Source: Malachius bipustulatus (Eukaryota > Arthropoda > Insecta > Coleoptera > Melyridae). Taken from it: a stretch of DNA of 64,000 bases. The notes below the pieces were generated by a model, which was not told the DNA's origin, did not search any database, and saw only the letters and a list, made by a program, of their open reading frames with translations. Below, one piece after another: positions 51,443 to 62,446 of the stretch (positions within the stretch are counted from its first letter, which is position 1; each line of letters begins with the position of its first letter). Both the position numbers and the translations under genes were made by a program. The stretch spans positions 24,611,144 through 24,675,143 of the forward strand of contig OU342634.1 of NCBI GenBank assembly GCA_910589415.1, read 5' to 3'.

Positions 51443-52718
51443 GACAAAAATAGTAACGGAATACCGCCGGTGCCATCACATGCGGAATAGCCCTCAGATC
51501 CTAACTGCATCGTTTAAACCCGAGTTTACCTTTTTTTTTCGGTCTTTTAGTGCAATAAATCGTATTTTGTTTTTTTGGTTTTTTAGCTTATAAAAGAAAA
51601 ACTGATGGGGCAATCTAAATAGTGCTAATGGACAAATTGAAGAGAATTAAAATACGAAGAAAATGAGAGCTGAAACATCCGATCGTTTATTATTAAGAGA
51701 GAACCCCCCCCCCAAATAGCGTTTCTTCAAAAATTCGTAATGTCGCCATTTTTTAAGTTGTAGTGCAGCCTCTTTGCCAGATACTCGATATTGATAGGTA
51801 CTTCCTGTGTGCAAAACTCAGACTCTGTCGGATAATTAGTTTTCGCGTAATTGAAATGAGAAATTCTTGATACCATATTTTGCAGCAAGGCTGGATGCTC
51901 TGGAGGTCGTCCCCGTCCGATTCGAATTTATCAAACGAATTTGGGAAGTAAAAGTGTTCAGCTACGATCTTCATCGTTTTCCATTTAAATACTGAATAAT
52001 AGGTCGAATCTGTGCCCGAACATGAGCGAAAACGAGCGTGATAGTAGGGGTAGAACAGCATATGAGAGGTACAACAGCGCTTCTACCCCTACTATCACGC
52101 TCTCGGCTGTTTTCGCTCACGTTTGCGCACAATTTTTACCTATTTTTGAGCATTTAAATGGAAAACGAAGATTGACGTTGTACTGCCGAACACTTCGACT
52201 TTCCAAATCCGTTCGATAAAATCGAATCTGACTACCTCTCCAGCAGACCATCCTGCCTCGCTGCAAAATATGGTATGTTAAAATGTTAAAATAACTTCTG
52301 ATTGCTAATTACACGATTTACGTGTCTGGGTTTTGCACACAGGAAGTATCTATCAATATCGACTAGTTCGCAAAAAGCTAATACAAAACTCAAAAAATGG
52401 CGACGTTATACGAATTTTATAAAATACCAAATTTCAAAAATAAAATTGTTTTCTCTCTTAATTGTGAAATAATCGGATTGTTTCAGTTCTAATTTTCTTA
52501 GTATTTCAATTATCTACAATTCGTCCATTGGGACCATTTACATTGCTCCACCAGTTTTTCTTTTATAAGCAAAAATACAAAAAAAAAAATTTGCGCTAAA
52601 TAGTTAATATAAAAAGATAAAATGGTAACGTCAAGCTAAAAACTACGCAGTTAAGACCTGGGGGATATTCCGCGTGTAATTGCACCGGCGGTGTTGGTAT
52701 TCCGTTACTATTTTTGTC
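51443..52718. repeat. 1.28-kb near-complete hairpin (foldback element)
   Basis: GACAAAAATAGTAACGGAAT at 51443 mirrors ATTCCGTTACTATTTTTGTC ending at 52718. Mirrored landmarks continue to the centre: GCCGGTGC, GCGGAATA, TCGATATTGATAGGTACTTC / GAAGTATCTATCAATATCGA, and ACGAGCGTGATAGTAGGGGT / ACCCCTACTATCACGCTC around 52070. Each arm is about 600 bp with a loop of roughly 25 bp near 52065. No transposase. Confidence 0.9.
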
Positions 52719-52880
52719 CGAATCTGGGGATTTTAGAGATCTATTGGTTGGTCTAATAGGAGATGAGTTCTTCTACTGAAATTTTCCGTTGAGCAGTTTC
52801 CAAAATTCAAATTGCCATATGGGGAATTCCTATATCTTCAATTGGAGACGGCGGACAAGAAGAAGAAGTAGTTCAACTAG
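52719..52880 (+). pseudogene. RTE-like LINE 3' end, right part
   Basis: Degraded text after the hairpin, in shifting frames, reads DFRDLL, then VSKIQIAI and GDGGQEEEE. It ends in AAGAAGAAGAAG at 52858-52870, as the short 3' ends of insect RTE LINEs often do. With 51270-51442 it forms one LINE end split by the hairpin element. Confidence 0.5.
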
Positions 52881-53630
52881 GTATTATTTTATCTAGTCAC
52901 ATTGGGATTTTTTGACGATAAACTTTTCTGCGTCTGCTCTTTTTGAATTCGGTATAATTCTGTCAATGAATTATTAATGTCATCGTCATCGGTGAATAAA
53001 TGGGCCACGCGAAAATACAAAAAAAAACTGTTTGGGTTAATTATTTTTAATGACTAATGAACCTAAATTCACATGAACTTTTCGTCTCAAAGAAGTTTTA
53101 TCACATGCTTAATTAACACCCTGTAGGTATAAGTTATGAGTTATAAACAAGCGAAAATCGCCATTTCTTAATTTTCATAGCAATTTAGGTACAACGAAAA
53201 CGGCTCAAGATATCAGAAAAACGCTTTCATGTCCATATTTCAACATTTCTTTTGGTAAGGATAGTGCAATACAATATTATTGTCTAAAGTCCCAGATCCA
53301 AATTATTGCGAGTAACTGACATTACTAAAATAGTTATTTATGTATCTAGTGTTCGAAATTAAACTTCGGCTCTTGAGAATGGGAGATTTTTCTTCGAGGC
53401 GAGAGTCGAGACAAAAAAAGCTCCATAATTTCGCGCTCGGGATGCATACAACATTTTTTAGACAGCATTATTGAAATAAGCGAAAAAACGGGCATGCACG
53501 AAATATTTATTGCTCTCGGTCGCGAAACACTTCGTGCACGCTGCCGAGTAGATATTATAAAAATGTGACATTTTTCATTCGCATATTGATGAAAAAATGT
53601 CAACGTCATTTGACAATTTGACGGCTGCCC
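52881..53630. other. Intronic spacer, partly repeat-like
   Basis: 53345-53600 is GC-richer and resembles repeat DNA, with CGAG and CTCG words, but no mirrored end was fixed apart from the hairpin that follows. Confidence 0.35.
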
Positions 53631-53718
53631 AAAAAAGCTATTTCGGAGAAGCGGCAAGCAGAAATTTTTTCTCGCAACGTAATTATCTGCTTGCGCTTTT
53701 CAGAAATTGCTTTTTTAG
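53631..53718. repeat. Second copy of the 9.75-kb hairpin repeat
   Basis: AAAAAAGCTATTTCGGAGAA on the left mirrors CAGAAATTGCTTTTTT on the right, with GGCAAGCAGAAA and TCTGCTTGCGC forming the inner stem. Words and order match 9754-9868. Confidence 0.7.
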
Positions 53719-53722
53719 TAAC

Positions 53723-55402
53723 GTTAGTTAAGTACTGTCAACAATTTTGATCTGGAGGTATAGTTGAAAAGTTGGTACAGGATGGTAAAAAAATTGATAA
53801 TTAATCAAGATAATTATTTTTAACAAGAATGTCAAGGAAGTCGTGAAGTTTTTGTTGCATTCGGGATAGGTATATAATAGACTAATCTACAGAATAGGTA
53901 CGCGAAAGGGTTGTTTTTTTAATATTCGGTTTTTGTAGAAAAAATAATGTATGCAACTCGCATATAATAGCTATTAAAACATTAGACCAATACAGCTTAA
54001 TGGTCTAAGATTAAAACACTCATATGATAATCAAGACACTCACTTAAGGCTTCTATTTAAATGGTTAAAAGACTAGAGATAATGGATAAATCGGTCCCAT
54101 ATTTTTCTCATTTATTTTCACCGGGAGAGATATCACACTTACAGGACAATAATTACACACAGAAAAAATACAAACTGAATTCACGAAACATCGGAAACAC
54201 GCATAAACACAGCAGAAATTAACAATACATTTACGTAATATAAAAAATTACTATAGACTTATATTATACTTACAAAAAATAAAGGAATAATTCAAGACTA
54301 TAATAATTCTGCTTGTAAAATGAATTGTGCATAGAACGCACTGAAGCTTAACAAATGCCAAATAGGTGTTTCATGATCGTATTGTTAAGGAAAACAATTA
54401 TTTTTCCGATAAGTATAGCTAGCCAACTATAACTTCTATTTAAATAAACACAAAACTTTATGTCGTAACTCAAAATTGGCAAGTACCTACAATGACCGTC
54501 AAATAAACCGGCCCCTTGTTAATAAAAATATAAAATATAAAAAGTTCTTCATTTTAACTAGGTACTTATAAAAGAGTGGTAACAGGTTGAAGAGCTACTT
54601 CTTGGTAATACGGGGGTGCACAAATTGGTTAAAAATAAAACCAATATTAAGAAATATTGCAAAAAATACTTAATTTCAAAAGACGAGAGAAACATTTGGG
54701 TGGCCCTTTTTTTGGTCGGTCAGTGTATGTATATTAAAGGAAAAAATTATCAATCCCTGGCGCCACTTAATTCTACTTAAACAAGCGGCACAACAAAATG
54801 AAACAACAAGAAACCCATCATAAATCCCTGTTAAATTATTCAAATATAATAATTAGGGAAAATATCGGAAAGAAAATGGAAAATACTAACTTTACTAATA
54901 ATTAGTGTCATTAATAATTGAAACTATCGTCGAAATTCTGATTTTAATAATACAGGTTTTATATAATTAAATTGAGCAAAATCTTACCTACCAATGATGA
55001 AATTTGAGTTTTTTTCATTAGGCAGATGTATCCGAACTAAAAAGCACTATAATATAAACCGCACTAACTTCGTTATTGTTTACTGTTTTATTATTCGCAA
55101 TTATTGACGCTCCACTAATTATTATAAACAAATAAACATCTAAAAAATCATATGCTTTAATTCGGAACATGAAATTACTTAACTCTTCAAGAAAAATAAT
55201 TTTTAATGACGATAATTTTTAGAAATAAAAGAAATAAAAATTGAATTAATATTACCGCCGGTGTATACTTATAAAAAATATTTATTTAATTGTTTAAACG
55301 CATCTAGTTTTATCATTAAATTATTAGATTAATTTTCTATTAAATAGACTTAACTAATTATTGTTATAAAAATCCCAAGATAATATAAATAAATCAACTT
55401 AC
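53723..55402. other. Proximal part of the transporter 5' UTR intron
   Basis: AT-rich. A weak donor-like TTGG|TAGGTAAG occurs on the minus strand near 54990, which could mark an additional UTR exon, but nothing proves it. Confidence 0.4.
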
Positions 55403-55563
55403 CTTTAATCCGGAACGTATACAAATTAAACAAACAAATAAACAATCCACAGAATTTTACTGAATCGACTCGTGATGGACAGACACTTCGACTTCTTCGA
55501 CCGTTACCAATCCAAGTTGCGGAATAACTCGCGGATTGCCCCCTACTGATCGCAACTAACTGA
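55403..55563 (-). other. Transporter 5' UTR exon
   Basis: On the minus strand ATTAAAG|GTAAGTTGATT gives a strong donor at 55403/55402. Joining to the acceptor at 49900 places AAAG directly before GTGCCAAAATG. The exon is noncoding and its 5' end is set by the initiator candidates at 55545-55563. Confidence 0.55.
55545..55563 (-). promoter_or_regulatory. Candidate TATA-less promoter of the transporter
   Basis: Two arthropod initiator words TCAGT on the minus strand (plus positions 55545-55549 and 55559-55563), in a segment less AT-rich than its surroundings. There is no TATA box about 30 bp upstream. This suits a housekeeping-style promoter. Inferred from motif and donor position. Confidence 0.4.
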
Positions 55564-55799
55564 AGGATTCACACAACACCTGATGATGATAGTTTGTCCC
55601 CTGGACTGCACTGCAACACGCAATACTCTCTATCATCTGCGAGACTTGATGGTAGTACAGATAAAATCACGGGGGAAATTAGTTCTCGAACTGCTCGATC
55701 AGTAAAGCTCACTCAAGTGGTCATATCTAAACTATCGAATAATAGTATTGTCTGTTTATTTCGTTTCTCTTTAATCTAACCGCGATTTTTTACCATTAG

Positions 55800-56599
55800 G
55801 ATAATATGTTTAATGGAAAATTTTTACTTTAACGGTGGTAACAATAATAACATGTCCCTGGAAAGTTTACGATAAGAAGATTAAAGCCCATGCAAATCTA
55901 TCAAAATCTAATCGTGACAAATGCATTATTCTGATAATTATTCTGTTGATAAATTCTGATTGAAAATTATTAACAAGTTGGAAAATTATCTTTTTTTTTA
56001 ATAAGACACTTTACATAAATAAGACAAAATTTCTATAGCGTTATTATTATAGTCTTAAATCGATAAACTTTCTTTTCACTGATTGTAGGTTACAAGATAA
56101 TAATCATTGTTTAATTCACCTTTAATTCTCATATCAAAATTTATCAAAATTAAAAGAAAACTTAAAATGAAACGATGGTTTGTATTTAAGCGAGAAGTTA
56201 CACGACAAATCTCCTTACTTCTTCACTCAAGTGAAATAAAGACACCTTGCTGAAGTCGAGACTGCTAGAGTCCTCATATTTTCTCAAGTTGGCCGTTTTC
56301 AAAGATACCTGTTTCATTCAAGCGAGCCTGTGATTCACCGATTATGAATAATTTTATAATACATGTCCAAATATGAATCCCGGAGGATACCAGTTCGACC
56401 AAAATACCCTGCTGCATGTGCTTTAATCCCATGGGTGAGTTCGACCAAGCACCTACTTACCTGAGAATTCTTATACCACTTGCATTGTTGCCAGACTGAA
56501 CAAAATATCTCTAGGAGTGTTTTTGTTTTATAGACTGGTTCATCCCCGCAACACTTCTATAGCTTATATTTATAATATTTGTTTTACAAAAAAAAATTC
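55800..56599. other. Intergenic spacer
   Basis: AT-rich intergenic DNA upstream of the transporter promoter. No gene recognised. Confidence 0.4.
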
Positions 56600-56656
56600 A
56601 AAAAAGATGAAAATAAAATTTTCCCGTATAGTGCGAACTTTTTGGCGGCCTGTATA
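56600..56656 (-). repeat. Tc1/mariner-like terminus, partner of 49120-49180
   Basis: The minus strand reads TATACAGGCCGCCAAAAAGT, then TCGCACTATACGGGAAAATT and TTATTTTCATCTTTTT, matching the left terminus at 49120 over about 60 bases in inverted orientation. Only 16 bases separate it from the next foldback at 56673. Confidence 0.75.
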
Positions 56657-56672
56657 AACATACTTTGCACTA

Positions 56673-57264
56673 TATACAGGGTGTACCAGCTCGATTTAGA
56701 CAACGGTAAGGGCCGTGTAGGTCTCGTCAAGACGAAACGTTTTTTTATTTGAAGTTTTTGGATTTGGATCTCCGTTGCAGAAATATGGCCGACTTCTGGT
56801 TTTTAGTTTTTTGGCTCCAGTTTCGGCAATTTTAGGTTCTCGCCCAAACTGAAACTAGTTTTGGAAACTCCTTAGCTTCAGTTACAACTTTCATATTTAA
56901 GTCAAGGTTCTATCTCTGTTGGATTCAAAATGGCGACATGCCCAAGACTTTGAATTTTAAGTCTTTGAATCAATTCAAATTGAATCAAATTGAAAAATTA
57001 AGATTTTGAATCCAACAGAGATAGAACCTTGACTTCAATATGAAAGTTGTAACTGAAGCTAAGGAGTTTCCAAAACTAGTTTCAGTTTGGCCGAGAACCT
57101 AAAAATGCCGAAACTGGAGCCAAAAAACTAAAAACCGGAAGTCGGCCATATTTCCGCAACGAAGGTCCAAATCCAAAAACTTCAAATAAGAAAACCTTTC
57201 GTCTTGACGACGAGACCTACACGGCCCTTACCGTTGTCTAAATCGAGCTGGTACACCCTGTATA
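56673..57264. repeat. 592-bp near-perfect foldback, TATACAGGGTG ends
   Basis: TATACAGGGTGTACCAGCTC at 56673 mirrors GAGCTGGTACACCCTGTATA ending at 57264. The arms of about 280 bp are very similar: AACGGTAAGGGCCGTGTAGG / CCTACACGGCCCTTACCGTT, AACTGAAACTAGTTTTGGAA / TTCCAAAACTAGTTTCAGTT. The centre near 56950-56990 holds TTGAATCAATTCAA-type text. High arm identity suggests a young insertion or gene-conversion between arms. Confidence 0.92.
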
Positions 57265-57966
57265 TTGTCGGTATATACAGGACATTTCACTTAAATTTAG
57301 AAAATGCGATCATAAAGTTATGATATGAAGAAAAACTCAAAACAATGTTACTCTTTCTGTTCAATGAGACAGACATAATCCGACCATGCCAGTGATGAAA
57401 ATGAAAGTTAAAAATTGTGAAATGTAAAAGTAAATAAGAATTATTGCATACTTTGAATTTGAAGTAACAAAAAATTTATATGTAAGTATCTAAAATGCTC
57501 GTATTCACAAAAGCATTCCTGTCCTGTTATATCCCCAAAATAATTAAATAAACGGTATGAAGATATACAGTTTTTTAGCATTAAAATGAGATGGAGATAA
57601 TTGATTACGTAATTATTTAGGAAATTATCGTTTGTGAATACGGGCATATGTGTTATTTTATATCTTGTGACTGACACAAATATTCAGACCTTATTAAAGG
57701 TCGGTTTGGCAACTATGGAAGGTAAGCAGTTCATAATTTCAAGAAATTCTCCAATTTCCTGTTTTATGACCGGAACGAATGTTAATCCTTGAGTTCGACG
57801 TTAAGGGATTAAAATTGAGTATCTTGGTCGAACTCGCATACGCCCATGAATCCAATCGAGCATCATTGAGATTTTCTGGAATGAATAACGGGAGAGCAGA
57901 AATCATGCACCAGATAATACTTTCGAGCCTTTGTCGGTAATCAATATGGAGTTTGATTACCTCAAC
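57265..57966. other. Intergenic spacer
   Basis: No supported gene; minus-strand frame at 57441-57677 has no motif. Confidence 0.4.
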
Positions 57967-59180
57967 TATACAGGTTGTCCCAAATTTTATTTATCAAGGC
58001 ATATCAGCATTATTTCAAAACGGAAACAAATGAAATTTGGGCCAATATACCCCTACGATTTTGCGGCTGCACCCTCATAACAACTTTCCGCCTGTCAACC
58101 CCTAAATAAGTAATCGTCACCTACCTACTTGTAATTTTCAAAGTACACCGCTAGTTTTTTGTTTTTTTTGCTCTCCCAGCAAGATTGCTGACTTTGTCAG
58201 TGTTTTCAAAATGAAATTATTATGCTCTTGCTATACTTTCATTTCCATGGTTTCACTTGACGAAACTAAAGCGTAATTGAATATCGTGGGCGTTCAAGCA
58301 AAAATCACCAAGTCCATTTTTCGACTTTTGATTTATAAAGCGAGATTTCAAGAAAATGTGCACTTTTTACATAGTAAGAACTCGCTAAGCTACCCATGTT
58401 GGTTAATTTCAAGTCGCTAATTATGTGCATTTATAAAATCTAAATTTCTACCCAAGTCGAAAAGCCTCACGTTTCGGGTTGAAAAGAATAGTCGCAGTAT
58501 AATTTGACTGCACTTTGTCATAATTGATCCAACTTCTTAAGTGCTTAGAATGCTTATAGATTTTCAAAAATCGCATGTCACTGTATTCAGAACGAAGTCA
58601 TCAGTAATCCTGCCGAACAGAAAAAAACTAGGGCTGTAATTTGAAAAAATAAGTATAGGGGATGGTTACTTGAAGTTTAAAAGACCCGTCAAAAGGCCCG
58701 CACATAATATTGAGGATGCATCTGCCAAGCCTTAGGGGATATTTGAAATTTAACAAATATAATTTTGTCCAATTTCTCAAATAGAGCGTAAATAATTTCA
58801 TTTTGAAAAGACCTCAAGGTGTGTTTTGTTCTTTTTCTTCCTTATGGCAACGCTGATTTGGCAAGCTAAGTAGGTATGCTTAGATTTTAAGCAATCTCAT
58901 GTCATTGTATTCAGAACAAAGTCAGCGATCCTGCCGAGCAAAAAAAACTATCGGGCTGTAATTTGAAGAAAAAAAAAAGAAACAAGCAGGGGATGATTAT
59001 TTGGGGGTTGAATAGCGTAAACCTGTATTGACGGTGCAACCGCATATATAGGGGTATATGAAAAGTTGTAGTCTATAGGGGTATATTTATATTATAGGGG
59101 TATATTTGTAATTTTCAAATTTCATTTGTTTCTGTATTGAAATAAAGCGGATATCTCTTGATAAAGAAAATTTGGGTACC
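57967..59180. mobile_element. Composite non-autonomous element, 1.2 kb, with three internal repeat copies
   Basis: Ends: TATACAGGTTGTCCCAAATT (57967) and AATTTGGGTACCC (to 59180), followed inward by GAAACAAATGAAATTT mirrored as AAATTTCATTTGTTTC. Inside, a block with CTGTATTCAGAAC, CTGCCGA and GGGCTGTAATTTGA occurs twice in direct order (58543-58672 and 58877-59003), and a third, inverted copy lies at about 58090-58215. No transposase seen. Confidence 0.7.
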
Positions 59181-60423
59181 CATTCCCTTAGAAATAATTT
59201 TCCGATTGGGAGCTAAGACGTTTATGTTGAGGTTTTGAGATTAAGGGCTGTTAAGACCAAATACTTAAAGATGCTATTTGTACATGTCATGTAGAAAGAT
59301 TATCATCTAATTATTATGCCATCAACTCAGGGGAGTGCTCCACCAAGGCTCGATGTTACCACCTATTCTACTCTTTCTTTAGGTAAGCATACCTACAGGG
59401 TGTTGTAAGAAAAAAGTACTTAGGTTAAGCTGTCAGCCACAAGATGGTCAAAGATAATGGGACTTTCCTTATATTATTTATAGGTGTCCCGTTTTCAAAA
59501 TACAGAGGTGTTAGGGTTAAAAATAAAAAATAAAAAAAGTTTTTTACTCATAACTCCGTTATTGTTTCTTGAGATATTTAGTTGAAAATGTGCGGGAAAA
59601 CCCGGGAAAACCGTGTAGCATCCCTCTTTATACATATATCCTTGGACTACTGCATGGACTACTTGGACTTGGACTACTTGGACAATAGCTACGAAGCTTA
59701 TTCTCTTGGAGGGCGACTCAGTTACTGGTCTTGCATAAGGTCGCTGCCAAAAAACTGAGATTTCTCAACAGGCCTAAAATGATTTATGCGAAAGAATATT
59801 TCGATATGGTTTAATTTTTCACTCAGCTTTTGGTCAGATTCAAATGTAGGTATAGTAACATTTAGATTAGACTTGAAATTCAAAATAATGTTTCGCAATA
59901 TACTTTCTCTTTATCTCCGGCATGTCTTCCGGTTTATGACGGTATACCTTCTCATTAATCGCTTTATCATGTATTTTTTTAAAATTAGATATAGAATTAG
60001 TTATTAGTTTATAATTATTAAGTAGATACCTACCTTTATACCGATTTCACAATAAGTACTGAATATTATTTCTGTGTTTAAGTCTCAAGTAATAATATGC
60101 GTGCCTGGGTCATGATATTTCGTATGTCTGCTAATCACACTCGATCTTCGGCCAATGCAAAAAATTAAATTAAATAAATTGATATGGTTTAGGTTGTTAT
60201 CAATTATTATTATAAAACAATTACCTATTTATCAAGATTTTTATCGAAGATCATGTTCTTCAAAATATGAATATGAACCATGAATTTTATTCTTGTATTG
60301 TGTGATCTGATGAAATTGAAATTTGTAATTACTTAACAGAATTCCTTAATACTGAATTGTTGCACTTGGATCTCCCAAGTTAGCAGCAGAGTAACCGCAG
60401 CAGATCATATTATTAAATTAAAT
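59181..60423. other. Intergenic spacer
   Basis: Includes an isolated CTACAGGGTGT repeat end near 59393 and a small TTGGACTAC tandem at 59641-59684. Otherwise nothing recognised. Confidence 0.4.
59641..59684 (+). repeat. Short TTGGACTAC tandem array
   Basis: CTTGGACTAC, then ATGGACTAC, TTGGACTTGGACTAC and TTGGAC in direct succession. A minisatellite-like slip product. Confidence 0.75.
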
Positions 60424-60680
60424 TAAGTGCCTTATTAGTGCGAAATTAAATGCTCACACAGTTTTCGAAAAACAAGACAGGTCTGCCAACTAGGAAAAAA
60501 GTTTTCAATCAGAGCACTATCGCCATATCCTGAGAATTAAAGGCTAATTAAATAACAATTACCTAAGTGCCCTAGTGAGAAATTTAATGCGAAACATAGT
60601 TTTAGAAAAAACAATAACGGGTCTACCTAACTATAGTTTCTCTCAATAGTGTCCATATATATCGTGAGAATAAAACGTTA
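60424..60680 (+). repeat. Two-unit direct repeat, period about 140 bp
   Basis: TAAGTGCCTTATTAGTGCGA at 60424 recurs as TAAGTGCCCTAGTGAGA at 60564. The following CACAGTTTTCGAAAAACAA / CATAGTTTTAGAAAAAACAA, GGTCTGCC / GGTCTACC, and CCATAT-x-CTGAGAAT / CCATATATATCGTGAGAAT words keep the same order. An old tandem duplication. Confidence 0.7.
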
Positions 60681-61340
60681 TTTTCAAAATTCTGAATAGA
60701 CAAATTTAATCACCTTTCAAAATGACATATGTCACTCACACGCGTATTCCTCCCTCCCCCCCCCCCTCCGGGCTTCACATTCAGAAAATTTCAGAGGGGT
60801 CCGTTACTAGAGTAATAGATACCTGATGAGGATATTGACAGATTTTTATTTTATAAGAGTACGGAACATTAGTGCCATTTTCCTCGGAGTTCTCTTTTTA
60901 CGTTGGAGATATTATTACTTTCTCCTGTTCAAGTTGGCTGTTAAACGGTACCTAGCTTTGAAGAAACAAATGCATAAGCGTGCATAGGAATATGATTCAT
61001 GCAGGTTTATCTAATTCTAAATTATTATTGTTTATTGAAGATCAGTAATAAAAGAACTAAACAAACTTTTGTGGTATCAGTTACAGTTTGTATAACTTCC
61101 TTTTGTCTATTCCTCAGTCGTCTTGTGAGAAAAAATAAATGTGTAAAAAGATAAAAATCCATTTTAGGTCCAAAATAAAAATCCAAACCATTAGACATTT
61201 ATTTCTTGTAACGTCCGTGTAACCTGCAATTAACTGCCTCATCACACAGCTGTCAGGGAATGAAAATGAACTAAAAACTCAAATATTTAATTCATCCACC
61301 TTCAAATGTTTTGATTGCTTCTTTTTAGCGCGTGGTTTGC
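60681..61340. other. Intergenic spacer before the zinc-finger promoter
   Basis: Contains a C-rich tract CCCTCCCCCCCCCCCTCC near 60751-60770. No ORF. Confidence 0.4.
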
Positions 61341-61351
61341 AATCACACGCA

Positions 61352-61409
61352 TGACGTCAGGCGCAGCGCGAATGAGTTTTTAGTTAGTTTTGTACCTTGT
61401 GTATTCAGT
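61352..61409 (+). promoter_or_regulatory. Candidate promoter of the zinc-finger gene: CRE palindrome plus initiator
   Basis: A full cAMP-response palindrome TGACGTCA (61352-61359) lies in a local CpG-rich patch (GCGCGTGG, GGCGCAGCGCG). An initiator TTCAGTG follows at 61404-61410, about 50 bases downstream. The zinc-finger start codon is 1.25 kb further on. CREB/ATF-type factors bind TGACGTCA (established); use here is inference. Confidence 0.5.
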
Positions 61410-61657
61410 GCTCTAGTTCTAGTTCTATGGTCTATAGTGATGTGATAAGATAATATGATGTGTGTATAGTTCTATAGTTATATAGATGTGTATACTGTAT
61501 ATTAAGAATACCCTTGGTATAGTTATAAGAATACCCCTTGGTTTGAAGTTTGAAGGGGACCATGGTCCATGGTGTATCAATCACGTCTCTGCTGGCTGAT
61601 GGAAGGAATCAAAAAAACTTATTATTGTCTCCTTTTGCCCTCTAAGCCGGTGACAAA

Positions 61658-61753
61658 ATGAGTCTGTTTCTGTTCATTTGTTGCTGTGCTGTGTCCTGTG
61701 TGAAATTCGAAGAGAAATTAAAGGTTAAAGGTGTAATAAAAAAGGAAAAGTAA
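61658..61753 (+). CDS. 31-codon upstream ORF in the zinc-finger leader
   Basis: The ATG at 61658 in the good context GACAAAATGA opens MSLFLFICCCAVSCVKFEEK, then LKVKGVIKKEK and stop. The start is hydrophobic and cysteine-rich, like a signal peptide, with a lysine-rich end. It may regulate translation of the downstream gene, be a small independent peptide, or be spliced out. Not a known family. Confidence 0.3.
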   Translation: MSLFLFICCCAVSCVKFEEKLKVKGVIKKEK

Positions 61754-61913
61754 ATTAATAAAGATTAATAATTATGTGCTAGCCAAATAGCTGGTAAAGT
61801 CCAAAGGCCATAATCACTAAAGAAGAAGATTGATTGTTGTGTTGTGTTGTGGGTTGTGGGCATAGACCTAGGAATATAATGGACTGAGATAGTAGTTGTC
61901 AATGGTTTACTGT

Positions 61914-62375
61914 ACTAAGTTTGTCGCCAGGGTAAGGTAGGCAACCAACATTTCTTGTAAGGGCAAAAACTACTGAATATGGAGAAATAATACGAAATTC
62001 AAATTTTTTGTTTTTATTACACATATTTTATAGGAAGAACATGGTTATTTTTAAAGATTAAGAAAATAAATTCATAAAAATAATAATAACACTTTATTAA
62101 TTATTTGTTTTAAAAAATATTACATAATAGAATAACTATTTATTACAATTAGAGAGATAAAATGTTTCACTTACCTTATTTATTTATACTAATGTCAGAT
62201 ATAACTATTAACATTAATTGTTCTATCGCTCAAAAAACACCAAGAATGCGGAATTCTTGATAATTCTTTGTTTGAAATGTTTGAATTTGGAATTTGTATT
62301 GTTGAATTGAATACGTCTCTTTGCCCTTACTTGTATGTATGGTTGCCTAACTTTGGTTGGCAACAAATTTTAGTC
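61914..62375. mobile_element. MITE in the zinc-finger 5' region, about 460 bp
   Basis: Imperfect terminal inverted repeats of about 50 bp: ACTAAGTTTGTCGCCAGGGT with TAGGCAACC and TGTAAGGGCAAA on the left mirror TTTGCCCTTACTTG, GGTTGCCTAACTTTGG and TTGGCAACAAATTTTAGTC on the right. The middle is AT-rich and noncoding. A donor-like GGGTAAGG at about 61930 lies inside the left TIR. Confidence 0.7.
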
Positions 62376-62446
62376 TCAAGGGTTCGTCCATTTATATTGT
62401 GATTCTAGGTCTATGGTTGTGGGTTGTGGTTTGTGGTGGTCAAGGC

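Noticed and set aside
61919..61940. Donor-like GGGTAAGG as the end of the zinc-finger leader exon
   Set aside because: It lies inside the left terminal repeat of the MITE at 61914-62375 and no convincing acceptor was found; left open.
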